From the IMG/VR virus record IMGVR_UViG_3300020578_000040, positions 17,367 to 81,366 of that record: DNA of 64,000 bases. One strand, given 5' to 3'. The stretch is from a virus. The notes under the pieces were generated by a model. It searched no databases. It was given only the letters and a program-made list of their open reading frames with translations, and was not told where the DNA came from. The position numbers and the translations under genes are program-made. Below are positions 20,161-28,329 of the stretch, one piece after another. Position 1 is the first letter of the stretch, and each line of letters begins with the position of its first letter.

Positions 20161-20399
20161 TGGTTCTCCTTGCAAGCGCACCATCCACTACGGTGTGCGG
20201 TTAGTGATTCCCTGGCGATGCGGAATCCGGCGCCTCTCAGTTCCAAATGGATTTGTCTGATTGAGGCGCGCCCGGCGAGCAAACGCTTGAGAAGTTCGGC
20301 GGTCTGCTCATCCATCGAGTCGAGGATTCGCTTGACCGGACATACGTTCGGTTTACCGACACGTTCTTCGATGGCCTGAAGCCTGTCGTGCAAAGACAT
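20157..20399 (-). CDS. Small HTH-like protein sharing its N-terminus with the phosphoesterase
   Basis: 80 residues from ATG 20399 with GAGGGG upstream. It begins MSLHDRLQAIEERVGK, nearly the same as the next protein's MSLHDRLAALEGRDEE. The remainder is helical and ends SLTAHRSGWCACKE, a pattern of small phage HTH proteins. Its stop overlaps the start of the phosphoesterase by four bases. The shared helix may let the two associate. Confidence 0.7.
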   Translation of the reverse strand: MSLHDRLQAIEERVGKPNVCPVKRILDSMDEQTAELLKRLLAGRASIRQIHLELRGAGFRIARESLTAHRSGWCACKENQ

Positions 20400-20447
20400 A
20401 TTTCCCCTCACTGTGCGGAAACTGGCCGCGTCCACGGTCGTCTCCAT

Positions 20448-20453
20448 TATAGT
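20448..20453 (+). promoter_or_regulatory. -10 element TATAGT, near-leaderless promoter
   Basis: TATAGT lies 9 bp before the ATG at 20463, with no ribosome-binding site between. It is divergent from the minus-strand gene starting at 20399. Confidence 0.45.
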
Positions 20454-20462
20454 CTATGAACT

Positions 20463-20900
20463 ATGAGTGACGCTGTCCAGCAAGACCCTAACAATGAAAG
20501 CAACACAGGAAAGCGCGATCATGTTTTGCGCAACTCTATTGAAATTGCTGTTAGCGGAGTCGGCTCGCCGGAAGAGATCGCCGAAAGAATGTTGCGGTTG
20601 CTCGATGAGCGCAAACTGATTCAGTATGCGCCTAAGGAAACCCTGGCCCTGCTATCCGCCGCCGGTCGAGTGTTGCTCTGCCTGATCGAGAATCCTGGCT
20701 CAACGATCCGCGAAATCTCTGTTCGTCTGGGGATCACCGAAGCAAACGTCGGGAAAAGCATCGCTACGCTGGCAGAACATAAGATCATAGCAAGAACAAA
20801 AGTTAAGAACAAATACACCTACAATTTCAACGTCGAGGTCATGCTGAATCACCCTGATATACGCAGGTTCTACGAGGCGATTTCGCCCTTCTTCAAGTAG
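20463..20900 (+). CDS. Winged-helix (MarR-like) transcriptional regulator
   Basis: 145 residues from ATG 20463. Residues 60-125 are a winged helix: a long helix (LALLSAAGRVLLCLIENP), then STIREISVRLGITEANVGKSIATL and the wing IARTKVKNKYTYNF. The N-terminus is polar and disordered. It is divergent from the HTH/phosphoesterase operon and could regulate that operon and itself. Transcription appears nearly leaderless. Confidence 0.75.
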   Translation: MSDAVQQDPNNESNTGKRDHVLRNSIEIAVSGVGSPEEIAERMLRLLDERKLIQYAPKETLALLSAAGRVLLCLIENPGSTIREISVRLGITEANVGKSIATLAEHKIIARTKVKNKYTYNFNVEVMLNHPDIRRFYEAISPFFK

Positions 20901-20943
20901 ACCGATTGGCGCCATGGGTGATTACGTGCGTATGCTGAGCGGT

Positions 20944-21294
20944 ATGAACACAGATTTTCATAACCATTCTCGCGATATCATCCCCAGCGGCCTCACCCCG
21001 CCCAAGCCATACCAGCCCAGGAACCTGACGGACCGCCTGACGCCGGCCGCTCAGATGTATCGGGACGAGACCATCAGCGAGAACCAGCACGTCATTCAGC
21101 ATGTCATGAGCCAGATTGCGTCGGTGATGGAGAACTTCGAGCATTTAGTCAATGAGCGCTACGAGTTGGACATGTTGCTGATGAAGTCCTGCGACATCAT
21201 TGGGGAACTGCTACACGCCGTCAAGACTGGCGTTTCCGTGAGCGAGGACAAGGTCACCGCCGCCCAAGATTACCTGGAGATTTTTGGGTACTGA
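20944..21294 (+). CDS. Helical hypothetical protein
   Basis: 116 residues from ATG 20944; an upstream in-frame ATG at 20914 is possible, but TATGCT at 20931-20936 would place +1 at the later ATG. The N-terminus is His/Pro/Asn-rich; residues 45-110 are amphipathic helices probably forming a bundle. No Cys. Unknown function. Confidence 0.6.
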   Translation: MNTDFHNHSRDIIPSGLTPPKPYQPRNLTDRLTPAAQMYRDETISENQHVIQHVMSQIASVMENFEHLVNERYELDMLLMKSCDIIGELLHAVKTGVSVSEDKVTAAQDYLEIFGY

Positions 21295-21320
21295 CAGCCA
21301 CTGAGTTGTATGCTTGATGC

Positions 21321-21833
21321 ATGCCACAAGGACCAGGCAATCGCCCATGTTTTGGCTCCGAAAAGACCTGCGCTGATTGTGATGGCACCCCTCAGAATTG
21401 TTCGCTGAACTTTTGCACTGATCTGGGCATTCCCCCGGACATGGTGCCCAAGGTTGGGGAAACCGACAAGGTACATCTGAACCATGTTCAGGTTCTATCT
21501 GAATGGTTCCGTCAGCAGTATGGGTACACCAGTAAGAGCGAGTTGCTCCAACAGATTCCTGACATCACTCTCAGCAGCAAAAAAACCACTCGTAATGATT
21601 ACAGGGCTTTTCTCACTGAATGTGCATGGCAAATCGCTCATCTGGAGTTCATCATCCAGCGGATGTCGGAAGACTTTGCCGATCTCAGTATTCTGGCCGA
21701 GCGGATGGGGGATGCCCTGATGTCTGTGCAAATGACATCGCGCACCGAGGTTACAAACGCCCTTGCCGAGTGGACTGCCTTCCGCGAGTGGCTGTACGAT
21801 GATCAAGGTGACGACGATCAAGACGAAGATTAA
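21321..21833 (+). CDS. Cys-rich N-terminus plus helical domain, hypothetical
   Basis: 170 residues from ATG 21321, which follows TATGCT (21309-21314) by 6 bp without a ribosome-binding site, so probably leaderless. The N-terminal 35 residues have five Cys (C10, CADC, C27, C32), likely one or two metal sites. The middle resembles a small HTH (YTSKSELLQQIPDITLSSKK) and the rest is helical with an acidic tail. The tail overlaps the next gene. Confidence 0.6.
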   Translation: MPQGPGNRPCFGSEKTCADCDGTPQNCSLNFCTDLGIPPDMVPKVGETDKVHLNHVQVLSEWFRQQYGYTSKSELLQQIPDITLSSKKTTRNDYRAFLTECAWQIAHLEFIIQRMSEDFADLSILAERMGDALMSVQMTSRTEVTNALAEWTAFREWLYDDQGDDDQDED

Positions 21834-22101
21834 GCGCCCCAATCGAACCAAGATTGCCTACGGGTCGCGCAACCACACTTGTTTGATCTTTGCGCAGGTC
21901 ATGCGCTTCGGGACATTCACGCCGGCCCAAGCCTGGAATTGTTTTCCGGAGTTGAAGAAGGACACCTACGAGACCCGGCGCTCGCTACAGAACCTGGTAC
22001 GTCTGGGCCTCATTACTGAAACTGGCGACGAGGTATACAAGATCACTGCGCTGGGCCGGAACACCCTGCAGGATGTAGCCGCTACTAAGCGCAAACTGTA
22101 G
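21799..22101 (+). CDS. Winged-helix-like small protein
   Basis: 100 residues from ATG 21799, overlapping the previous gene by 35 bp. It has a basic N-terminus; then residues 30-85 look like a winged helix (FAQVMRFGTFTPAQAW, then TRRSLQNLVRLGLI and a beta wing). Probably DNA-binding. It is convergent with the minus-strand late operon, whose end lies 5 bp away. Confidence 0.6.
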   Translation: MIKVTTIKTKIKRPNRTKIAYGSRNHTCLIFAQVMRFGTFTPAQAWNCFPELKKDTYETRRSLQNLVRLGLITETGDEVYKITALGRNTLQDVAATKRKL

Positions 22102-22105
22102 CCCG

Positions 22106-22438
22106 CTAACCCTGAGTTGCCCTCCATGAGGCGTACATGTCGTCCGTGACAGGGATGACCCACACCTGGCATTCGTCAATGTGTTTGAGGGAGCCCTGAA
22201 CCGACCAGGCGATTCCTAGTTCTTCCTGTGGCGCACAACTACCGACATTGCAGTCGAGGCCATAGTTGTTCAGGAAGTAGGTAACGATGCACCCGCCGGC
22301 GTCCTCGTGGAAGCAGTCACTGTCTGGCGCCCCATTTGCGGGACAGTAAACCATGGTGATGTTCAGGTCTGCACCTGACAGTGTTAAATGTAGTACGTGG
22401 CCGTCGTCGTGCCACAGGTATTCGAGTTCACCGGCCAT
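22106..22438 (-). CDS. Hypothetical Cys-rich protein
   Basis: 110 residues with six Cys and a YLWHDDGHVLHL segment near residues 7-18 resembling the protein at 18167. Alternating strands and several Gly suggest a compact beta fold stabilised by metal or disulphides. It is the last gene of the long minus-strand operon. No family recognised. Confidence 0.6.
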   Translation of the reverse strand: MAGELEYLWHDDGHVLHLTLSGADLNITMVYCPANGAPDSDCFHEDAGGCIVTYFLNNYGLDCNVGSCAPQEELGIAWSVQGSLKHIDECQVWVIPVTDDMYASWRATQG

Positions 22439-22447
22439 ACCGGAATA

Positions 22448-22834
22448 CTACTTGGTATCGAACCAGCCGCCGCGAGCCTCGCCGTTGTATTTGCGGGCCA
22501 GGCCGGCGTCGATGATGTCCTCATTTAGGCAAGCGGTCTTTTTCTCGTCAGAGTAAATCTCTGCCAGAATGCGTCCGAACTTTTCCTTCTTATCTTTGAC
22601 AGTCTTTACAAATACAGTGGGATGTCGGACTGTCCAGTCTTTGGTGTACGCCTTAGCCTGAAGGCCTAGTTCTTTCTCAGCCTTATTGCTTGTTCTGGAT
22701 TCTGGGGTGTTGATTCCGTGTAAGCGCACCCGCACCTGAAAGTGAACGTCGAATCCAAGGTCAACACTCAGGTCGAGGGTATCCCCATCGATGACGTCGA
22801 GAACTTTTGCGCTGTAAAAGAATCTATCCGACAT
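22448..22834 (-). CDS. Staphylococcal-nuclease-like (SNase/TNase) protein
   Basis: 128 residues. VLDVIDGDTLDLSVDL near 11-26 and VRVRLHGINTPE near 35-46 match the calcium- and phosphate-binding parts of SNase; KEKFGRILAEIY near 83-94 supplies the second conserved Arg. No signal peptide is present, so it acts in the cytosol or is released at lysis. It could degrade host DNA or RNA. It starts 4 bp after the endolysin stop. Confidence 0.85.
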   Translation of the reverse strand: MSDRFFYSAKVLDVIDGDTLDLSVDLGFDVHFQVRVRLHGINTPESRTSNKAEKELGLQAKAYTKDWTVRHPTVFVKTVKDKKEKFGRILAEIYSDEKKTACLNEDIIDAGLARKYNGEARGGWFDTK

Positions 22835-22838
22835 TAGG

Positions 22839-23654
22839 TCAGCCGAACATCTTCTTCCAGGTCACCGGCCCAACAATACCGTCATCCTTGAGGCCGTTCG
22901 CTCGCTGCCAAGCCTTCAGGGCCTCGGCCGACTTGGGGCCGAAATCTCCGTCTGGCTTAGCGCCGATGATGGCTTGAACCAGTTTGGCGGCATCGCCCTT
23001 GGAGCCCTGCTTGACGGGGGTTCCGGGGTAGTCAAACCTCATACCCCCGCCGCCACCGGCAGGAGCAGCAGCAGCAGCAGCGGCGGGAGCAGGTGCGGCA
23101 GAGCCGTCGGGCGAAGCATCACCGAGCGCGTACTGCCAGTGCCAAGCCTCAAATTCCTTTGAGTTGCGGTCAGCGGTCTGGAGGTAGAAGCCGTACTTGG
23201 GAGCGTTGGCACACATCCAGTCGAAGCATGCGCCGCCCATCCCGGTCAGTTTCCCACCAACGTCGTAGCCGAGGTCGATGGCCAGGCCCCATCCATGGTT
23301 CGAGCCCTTCACCCCGGTGGGGTCTGGAGCCGCCGAAGGAGCCTTGCCCGGCTTGAGGTACCAGGTTTTCCCCTCATACTGACGGGTAACCTGAGGCTTG
23401 CGTCCTTGGTCAGTTGTGGTGTAGCGGTCCATGAACATCTTCAACTGCCCATCGAACGAACGGTAGTCACCGACATTCTTCAGTTTGAAGCCGGCAGCCA
23501 TCGCTGCGTCGTACATCTTGTCGAACTGAGCGGCCACAGGGGCATACATCAGTCCACCGGTCTTGATCTTGGCTAGCAAGTTTTGGGGCAACTGCCCGTT
23601 CTTGTGGGCCTTGAGCGCGGTAGGGACAACGAGTTTTACGAAGGGCAGGTTCAT
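22839..23654 (-). CDS. Endolysin: M15 peptidase plus peptidoglycan-binding domain
   Basis: 271 residues from ATG 23654, with GAGGAG upstream. The M15 (VanY-type) zinc site is SNHGWGLAIDLGY (H120, D127) and EAWHWQ (H172). An Ala/Pro/Gly linker near 180-205 leads to a C-terminal PG_binding_1 domain (GDFGPKSAEALKAWQRANGL near 235-255). It would cleave peptide crosslinks of the actinobacterial wall. A holin gene lies directly upstream. Confidence 0.92.
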   Translation of the reverse strand: MNLPFVKLVVPTALKAHKNGQLPQNLLAKIKTGGLMYAPVAAQFDKMYDAAMAAGFKLKNVGDYRSFDGQLKMFMDRYTTTDQGRKPQVTRQYEGKTWYLKPGKAPSAAPDPTGVKGSNHGWGLAIDLGYDVGGKLTGMGGACFDWMCANAPKYGFYLQTADRNSKEFEAWHWQYALGDASPDGSAAPAPAAAAAAAPAGGGGGMRFDYPGTPVKQGSKGDAAKLVQAIIGAKPDGDFGPKSAEALKAWQRANGLKDDGIVGPVTWKKMFG

Positions 23655-23656
23655 GA

Positions 23657-23860
23657 TTACTCCTCTGAGGTCTCCTCCATTGTACTATTTTCCTCCTTCT
23701 CCCCGGTGAAGGCCACGCTCAGGATGTGAACAGCCAGGGCCGCGACAGAAATCCAAAACGCCTGAGCCTGAACCTTTCCCGAGAGAGTGATGATGACGAC
23801 GGCCGTTCCTGCGAGGGTCCACGAGAGAGCGCCGGCTTCTGAGAGCAATTTCTTCAACAT
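23657..23860 (-). CDS. Holin-like membrane protein
   Basis: 67 residues with two hydrophobic helices (about 12-30 and 34-52) and a strongly acidic C-terminal tail, the form of a class II holin. It sits 2 bp before the endolysin start, the usual lysis-cassette order. A small membrane frame precedes it. Confidence 0.75.
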   Translation of the reverse strand: MLKKLLSEAGALSWTLAGTAVVIITLSGKVQAQAFWISVAALAVHILSVAFTGEKEENSTMEETSEE

Positions 23861-23981
23861 TTATTTTTCCTTCCGTGTCCGTGCGATTCGTACAATTACT
23901 ACACCTAATAGCCCCAATAGTGCTGCGACCACTACGGTTCCTGTGTCGCCGCCATGACAATCCCGTATTTGATGAGTTTCA
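23861..23981 (-). pseudogene. Small membrane protein with apparent frameshift
   Basis: An ATG at 23981-23979 with a perfect AAGGAG opens a 16-residue frame. In the -1 frame, the same stretch encodes GTVVVAALLGLLGVVIVRI and ends RTRKEK at the TAA 23863-23861, directly before the holin ATG. The start signal and the membrane helix belong together only if the frame shifts by -1 within about 30 bases. Either a sequencing/assembly indel, a broken gene or a programmed shift. Confidence 0.4.
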
Positions 23982-25892
23982 TTACCTTCTCCTTGAAGAA
24001 ACTGTTATTGGGGCCGCTGCGATGATTGCTCCAGCAGCGACAACTACTCGACGTTCCCCTACCGAAATCACAGAGTTGGCAGGGACATAGGTATCGAACT
24101 GACCACCAAAGACGTTGATTTCTTCTTCGAAGGCTTCCTTCACTTCTGCCGGCGCTTCGGATAGGGCGGCCGCGAGAACCTCAGCCTGCTCGTCGGTTAG
24201 TTCGGCGGAGGCGATTTCTGTGATTAGCGCGTCCACCTGCTCGGTGCTTAGTTCGGACAGAACTTCCTCAGAAAAGATGGCGGCGATTGCCTCAACTGAT
24301 GTCGACGAGATGTCGAGTTCCTCGATGAGTTCAGCCAACTGTTCTGGCTCAAGGTCCAGGATTTCTTCAATAATTGCTTCGCTCGACCCTGACTCAAGGG
24401 GCGGTTCTGGGACCGCGGTTGTAGTCGGTTGATTAGTTGTCGGCGGAATCGTCGTCGTCGGCGGAACCGTCGTCGATGTTGTAGTTGTAGTGGGAGGGAG
24501 CGTCGTTACAGGGACAGTCGTTGCGGGGACAGTAGTAGTAGTCGTTGTCGCTGGAACTGTGGATGTTGTTGTAGGAACCCATGTCGTCGTCGTTTCTGGA
24601 ACAGTCGTTTCCGGGATCGTAGTCGTAGTTGTCGTGGTTGTAGTGCTAGTAGTTGTAGTTGTTGTAGTGGGCGGAGTGGGGTCAATCACCACAGTGTCAA
24701 TAGTGGTTTCGGGTCCGTACATACAAGACCCTTCGCCCTCTCCGACACATGGCGCTGTCCCTGCCTGAATCTTGAATCTCACTGGTCCGTATCCAGTTGT
24801 TCCAGGCCACATCCACGGACCGAGACTGTATGAAGTGTTCGTGGCGTATGTCCATATTCCCCAACCACCAGTTTCCGCTTCGTCAACGAGGTCAACAAAC
24901 GAAATGTTGTACATGTATGGAGCAGTGTTGCCTGCTGTTGGGGCATCCCAATTTAGAACAACATTTCCATCGGTGTCCGCTACTGCGGTGAGATTTTGAA
25001 CAGGGTTAAAGTATGGGGCTATCGTTGTGGTTGTAGTGGGGGAAGAAGAATACTGAGTAACAATGGCTAGCCGCTTTCCGATGCCGGGACATGGGTCGCC
25101 AAAGATGTGGTTGAACGCCCCAATTTCGAGGGTTGCCTGTCCAAGGTATTGGCTGAGTTGCTCTTCGCTTAGGGTTGCGTGGCACCCAGGGTTGATGGTG
25201 TATTGCCCGTTCTCCCCGTCTGGAAGGCCGTAGGAAATGAAACTGATTCCGGTGAATGTTGATCCTTCTGGGGCAGTCAAAAGGACTGACTGGTTCTCCC
25301 AGACCTTCTGCCAAACAGAGTTTTCTGGGATTGCTGGTACGGTTGGTTCGCCAATCAGGGAGGCATTCTTGATCGATGGCCCGTAACAGCCGGCCCAAAA
25401 GAGACCATCCTTCCCACTGAAGGTGACAGTCACTAATTCATTTGGTGATGTAGTCGTGATAGAGAGCGTCTGGTTCTGAGGGGGCATTGACGCTGTGGAT
25501 ACTCCAGTGCTTTGCACTTCGTCGCTATCTGCCAGGGTCGCCTGGTATGTCCCGCCCCAGACTCCGGCCACCGTGTAGGAGAGGGTTAGGCTCGATGGCT
25601 CAGGAACTACGATTTGTTGATTGACCGAGCCTTGGACATAACTGAAGAACAGTCCGTTCTGACCATCCCACCCGCCAACAGCGGGCATACCATTCGAGCA
25701 TGAGGCTCCGCCGGTCGGGCCACTCCACCCACCCTGATCAAGAACAAATGATCCGTTCGATAAGTATTGACTGGAGGCGATGACCGACGTGGCCGGTGCA
25801 AAGAAGGCCAGCACTGACACTGGAATAAAGATAAAAGCCCTAGTTAGGCGCAGCAATCCCCTCACCACACACCCCAAGAAAAAGTGTACCAC
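23982..25892 (-). CDS. Large Thr-rich surface protein with signal peptide and C-terminal anchor
   Basis: 636 residues from GTG 25892. A basic-hydrophobic signal peptide (residues 1-40) is followed by a Trp/Gly-rich beta domain (about 41-175) similar to carbohydrate-binding jelly rolls and a fibronectin-like domain near 295-390. A mucin-like Thr/Pro/Val stalk (about 405-515) and an acidic helical region follow, then a hydrophobic segment and an Arg-rich end. It would be displayed on the host surface, not in the virion, because of the signal peptide. Roles could be superinfection exclusion, adhesion or cell-wall change after infection. It lies between the lysis genes and the accessory operon. 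Confidence 0.8.
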   Translation of the reverse strand: MVHFFLGCVVRGLLRLTRAFIFIPVSVLAFFAPATSVIASSQYLSNGSFVLDQGGWSGPTGGASCSNGMPAVGGWDGQNGLFFSYVQGSVNQQIVVPEPSSLTLSYTVAGVWGGTYQATLADSDEVQSTGVSTASMPPQNQTLSITTTSPNELVTVTFSGKDGLFWAGCYGPSIKNASLIGEPTVPAIPENSVWQKVWENQSVLLTAPEGSTFTGISFISYGLPDGENGQYTINPGCHATLSEEQLSQYLGQATLEIGAFNHIFGDPCPGIGKRLAIVTQYSSSPTTTTTIAPYFNPVQNLTAVADTDGNVVLNWDAPTAGNTAPYMYNISFVDLVDEAETGGWGIWTYATNTSYSLGPWMWPGTTGYGPVRFKIQAGTAPCVGEGEGSCMYGPETTIDTVVIDPTPPTTTTTTTSTTTTTTTTTIPETTVPETTTTWVPTTTSTVPATTTTTTVPATTVPVTTLPPTTTTTSTTVPPTTTIPPTTNQPTTTAVPEPPLESGSSEAIIEEILDLEPEQLAELIEELDISSTSVEAIAAIFSEEVLSELSTEQVDALITEIASAELTDEQAEVLAAALSEAPAEVKEAFEEEINVFGGQFDTYVPANSVISVGERRVVVAAGAIIAAAPITVSSRRR

Positions 25893-25942
25893 TAATGGGT
25901 ATACTTAAATGGGAGGTAGTTTTTATGGAGGAGTGATGGTTG

Positions 25943-26737
25943 TCAGGCTTCTGCGTAAAGCCCCAACTCCTCAAGCCGAGCAGTAATTTGACTTTCGTAC
26001 TTTGAGGCAATCCCGGCAACTAACACCTGGATAAGGTCATTGCGCTGGCGCTGGGCGGTGCCTGGCCCAATGTGTTGCTTGTACAACAATTGCGGGATGT
26101 GGTGCATGCGGGTCTTGAGAAACGTGCGAACGATCAGTTCGTAATCATCGGCTACGGGATAGGACGGATCATGCCCGTTTAGTTCTCGATACACATCAGC
26201 CCGCCAAGCCCGCACATGATTGGGGGCGGAAACAATGTGCCGGATGGTTGCGTTGTTGATGGCCGGCGCGCTCATCACCCATACGCCATGAGCGTCCGAC
26301 CAATACTCCGAACCATAGCCGAACGCCCAGCCTTCTGGATAAATACCAGATTCCCCGGAGGACAGAATTTCGCACCAGTCTGAATACACAAAGCCGACAT
26401 CGCTATTATCAGAAAACGCAGAACTGATAATAGCGAGGGCGTCTGGTGTCAGTTCATCGTCGTGGTCAAGTTCAACGAGAATGTCGCCTTTAGCAACCAT
26501 AAAACCTTTTCTTTTTACGTCGCCGATTGAGCCTGAGTGAACGTGGGAGCGATGCATCTGGATTTTGTATCTCTCATCAGCGCAAAATCCGTATAGTTGT
26601 CTCCAGGTTTCGTTGTCGGTTGAGTCATCCCAGATAACCCACTCCCAGTCTGTGAATGTTTGTGATTTTAGGGAAGCCCAAGTGCGGGCAAGAATTTCCT
26701 GGGGGGTGTTATGTGTGGGCGTAATGACGGAAATCAT
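25943..26737 (-). CDS. GT2 family glycosyltransferase
   Basis: 264 residues from ATG 26737, which overlaps the upstream stop by ATGA. It opens MISVITPTHN, the GT-A nucleotide-sugar-binding start. VELDHDDELT near residue 100 contains the metal-binding DxD, and VADDYEL near 200 fits the acceptor/catalytic region. No membrane helix, so it acts in the cytosol. It may glycosylate a virion or fibre protein, or an envelope glycan. The upstream gene encodes a membrane protein. Confidence 0.88.
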   Translation of the reverse strand: MISVITPTHNTPQEILARTWASLKSQTFTDWEWVIWDDSTDNETWRQLYGFCADERYKIQMHRSHVHSGSIGDVKRKGFMVAKGDILVELDHDDELTPDALAIISSAFSDNSDVGFVYSDWCEILSSGESGIYPEGWAFGYGSEYWSDAHGVWVMSAPAINNATIRHIVSAPNHVRAWRADVYRELNGHDPSYPVADDYELIVRTFLKTRMHHIPQLLYKQHIGPGTAQRQRNDLIQVLVAGIASKYESQITARLEELGLYAEA

Positions 26738-27030
26738 AAGAAGTGTTTCAGGATTGCTGATGTTGCCAGCCCAATCCAAGCAACATTAAAGAGGATAATA
26801 GTCGGGAGTGTTTTGTGGGTCGATGACCAAATAAGCGCAACACTTGAGGCGATGGCAAAAATGTATAGCCACCACCATTGGGTACCGAAAAGTAATCCTG
26901 GGAAAATGATTATTAGTTTTGTTACGAATCCCCACGCCTCAACAATGTTGGGTCGGCTCCAATATTGTTTCTGAGACATTGCCTTGATGGCATCATGTAT
27001 CTTTTTGTAAAATTCGACGATGTGATTCAT
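26734..27030 (-). CDS. Small membrane protein
   Basis: 98 residues with hydrophobic helices near 33-52, 53-68 and 74-95, and a basic N-terminal helix. Four-base overlaps join it to the oxygenase upstream and the glycosyltransferase downstream. It might hold those enzymes at the membrane or move a lipid-linked intermediate; this is conjecture. Confidence 0.7.
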   Translation of the reverse strand: MNHIVEFYKKIHDAIKAMSQKQYWSRPNIVEAWGFVTKLIIIFPGLLFGTQWWWLYIFAIASSVALIWSSTHKTLPTIILFNVAWIGLATSAILKHFL

Positions 27031-27668
27031 TCTATCGATAATCCATTTTGTCTCTCATGCTCTCGTCTGGCGCGGACAATTTCATTCAAGTGGGATGGCC
27101 CTTTGGTGAAGTACCAATGTTCTGGTTCAGCAAAATGAAAGAAAATCATCTGCACTTGATTATTCGCCGGGTCGGGAAACTTTTCGCGCCAGTGGTACTG
27201 GTCTTCGCCGTAATAACACACTGCTTGGTTTTGCTCAAGGTGCATCTCCTGCCCCTCAACATAGATGGGCCATTGAGTTTTATGGGAAAGACATAAATCA
27301 ATCGTGTAGGTACAGGCGTTATCGTCCACATGGCGCGGAAGTCGGGCCTTGAATCCGCGATAGATAACCCACATACAGTAGGTGGGTTTTAATGTTGGGG
27401 TAAAAATGGCTCGGGCTTTATCTAATAGCACCTCATGATATCGCTCCAATGCTTTCTTTTGGTCTGCCGCATCTAAATGGAATCTGCCCAAGAACGGCTC
27501 ATAGGGAATAATCCGAGTTTCGTTGATTAGGGACAGTTCATTATTTAATTGGGTGAATATATGCGGCTCAAAAACTTCATCAATGATGAATGCCGGAGGC
27601 CTTGTAAGCAAAGTTCGATTGGTCAATGGGTCATAGTAGGTGCTCATTGGCCAAGGGCTTTCCGTCAT
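27027..27668 (-). CDS. 2OG-Fe(II) dioxygenase-like protein (accessory operon, third copy)
   Basis: 213 residues (an ATG at 27647 would give 206). The facial triad is plausible as H113-x-D115 (PRHVDDN) and H159 (QYHWRE), with a beta-rich core between. This is the cupin/double-stranded beta-helix pattern of 2-oxoglutarate-dependent hydroxylases. The 2OG-anchoring basic residue is not certain. It overlaps the second oxygenase by 38 bp. The substrate is unknown. Confidence 0.75.
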   Translation of the reverse strand: MTESPWPMSTYYDPLTNRTLLTRPPAFIIDEVFEPHIFTQLNNELSLINETRIIPYEPFLGRFHLDAADQKKALERYHEVLLDKARAIFTPTLKPTYCMWVIYRGFKARLPRHVDDNACTYTIDLCLSHKTQWPIYVEGQEMHLEQNQAVCYYGEDQYHWREKFPDPANNQVQMIFFHFAEPEHWYFTKGPSHLNEIVRARREHERQNGLSIE

Positions 27669-28314
27669 CAGGTGCGTCCGTGGGGTGACTGTTGCTTTGT
27701 TGTATTATGAATGTACTGACAATCCATTTGTCACTTGAAATAGGCATACAGCCCTGATGTGGGTGCGTCCAGTACGCAGGGAACAGTGCTATTGAACCTA
27801 CTCGTGCAGGCACAAAAACATCCTGATGACGAAAATATGTTTCTCCGCCGACATCAACTGTATTCAGGTAAACAACAGCACCAAGAACACGCTCCGGAAC
27901 AGTCGCGGGGAGCGGCCCTCCATCAATGTGCTCACGGTAGTACCCACCGCCCTTTATGTATCTTTGCACCCTGAAGCCAGTATCAGACATTCCTGGCCAA
28001 TCCCAGAGCCATGTAAATTGTTCTTGGTAGTAACCAACACAAGAAAATAGTACTTGAGTAACTTCATTCTCATAAGATGAAAGTGGTTCTGGCGGAACGC
28101 CGCTGTTTATCAAATTAGGGGATGACCAACTCATGTCCATGCTGTTTTTAACGTATGGCATTAAGCCGCCCATGACCGGCCCTGGAGAAAATAATTTTTC
28201 GTAATATGTTGATAATTCCCGAATCACCGAGGAACATAATTCTTCGCTCAAAGCATTTTCGGCAACCATAATGGCCGAGGACTTTCCCGCAGGCCATGAA
28301 AATTTGATAGTCAT
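27631..28314 (-). CDS. 2OG-Fe(II) dioxygenase, prolyl-4-hydroxylase type
   Basis: 227 residues. YREHIDGG gives H129 and D131; HPHQG gives H184 or H186; K196 in DKWIVSTFI would bind 2-oxoglutarate. VVYLNTVDVGGETYF is the usual P4H core. Such enzymes hydroxylate Pro, other residues or small molecules using Fe(II), O2 and 2OG. Neighbours include a halogenase and two more oxygenases, and a collagen-like fibre is encoded 8 kb upstream in the same operon direction. Confidence 0.88.
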   Translation of the reverse strand: MTIKFSWPAGKSSAIMVAENALSEELCSSVIRELSTYYEKLFSPGPVMGGLMPYVKNSMDMSWSSPNLINSGVPPEPLSSYENEVTQVLFSCVGYYQEQFTWLWDWPGMSDTGFRVQRYIKGGGYYREHIDGGPLPATVPERVLGAVVYLNTVDVGGETYFRHQDVFVPARVGSIALFPAYWTHPHQGCMPISSDKWIVSTFIIQQSNSHPTDAPDDGKPLANEHLL

Positions 28315-28329
28315 AGATAGTATCTCGTT

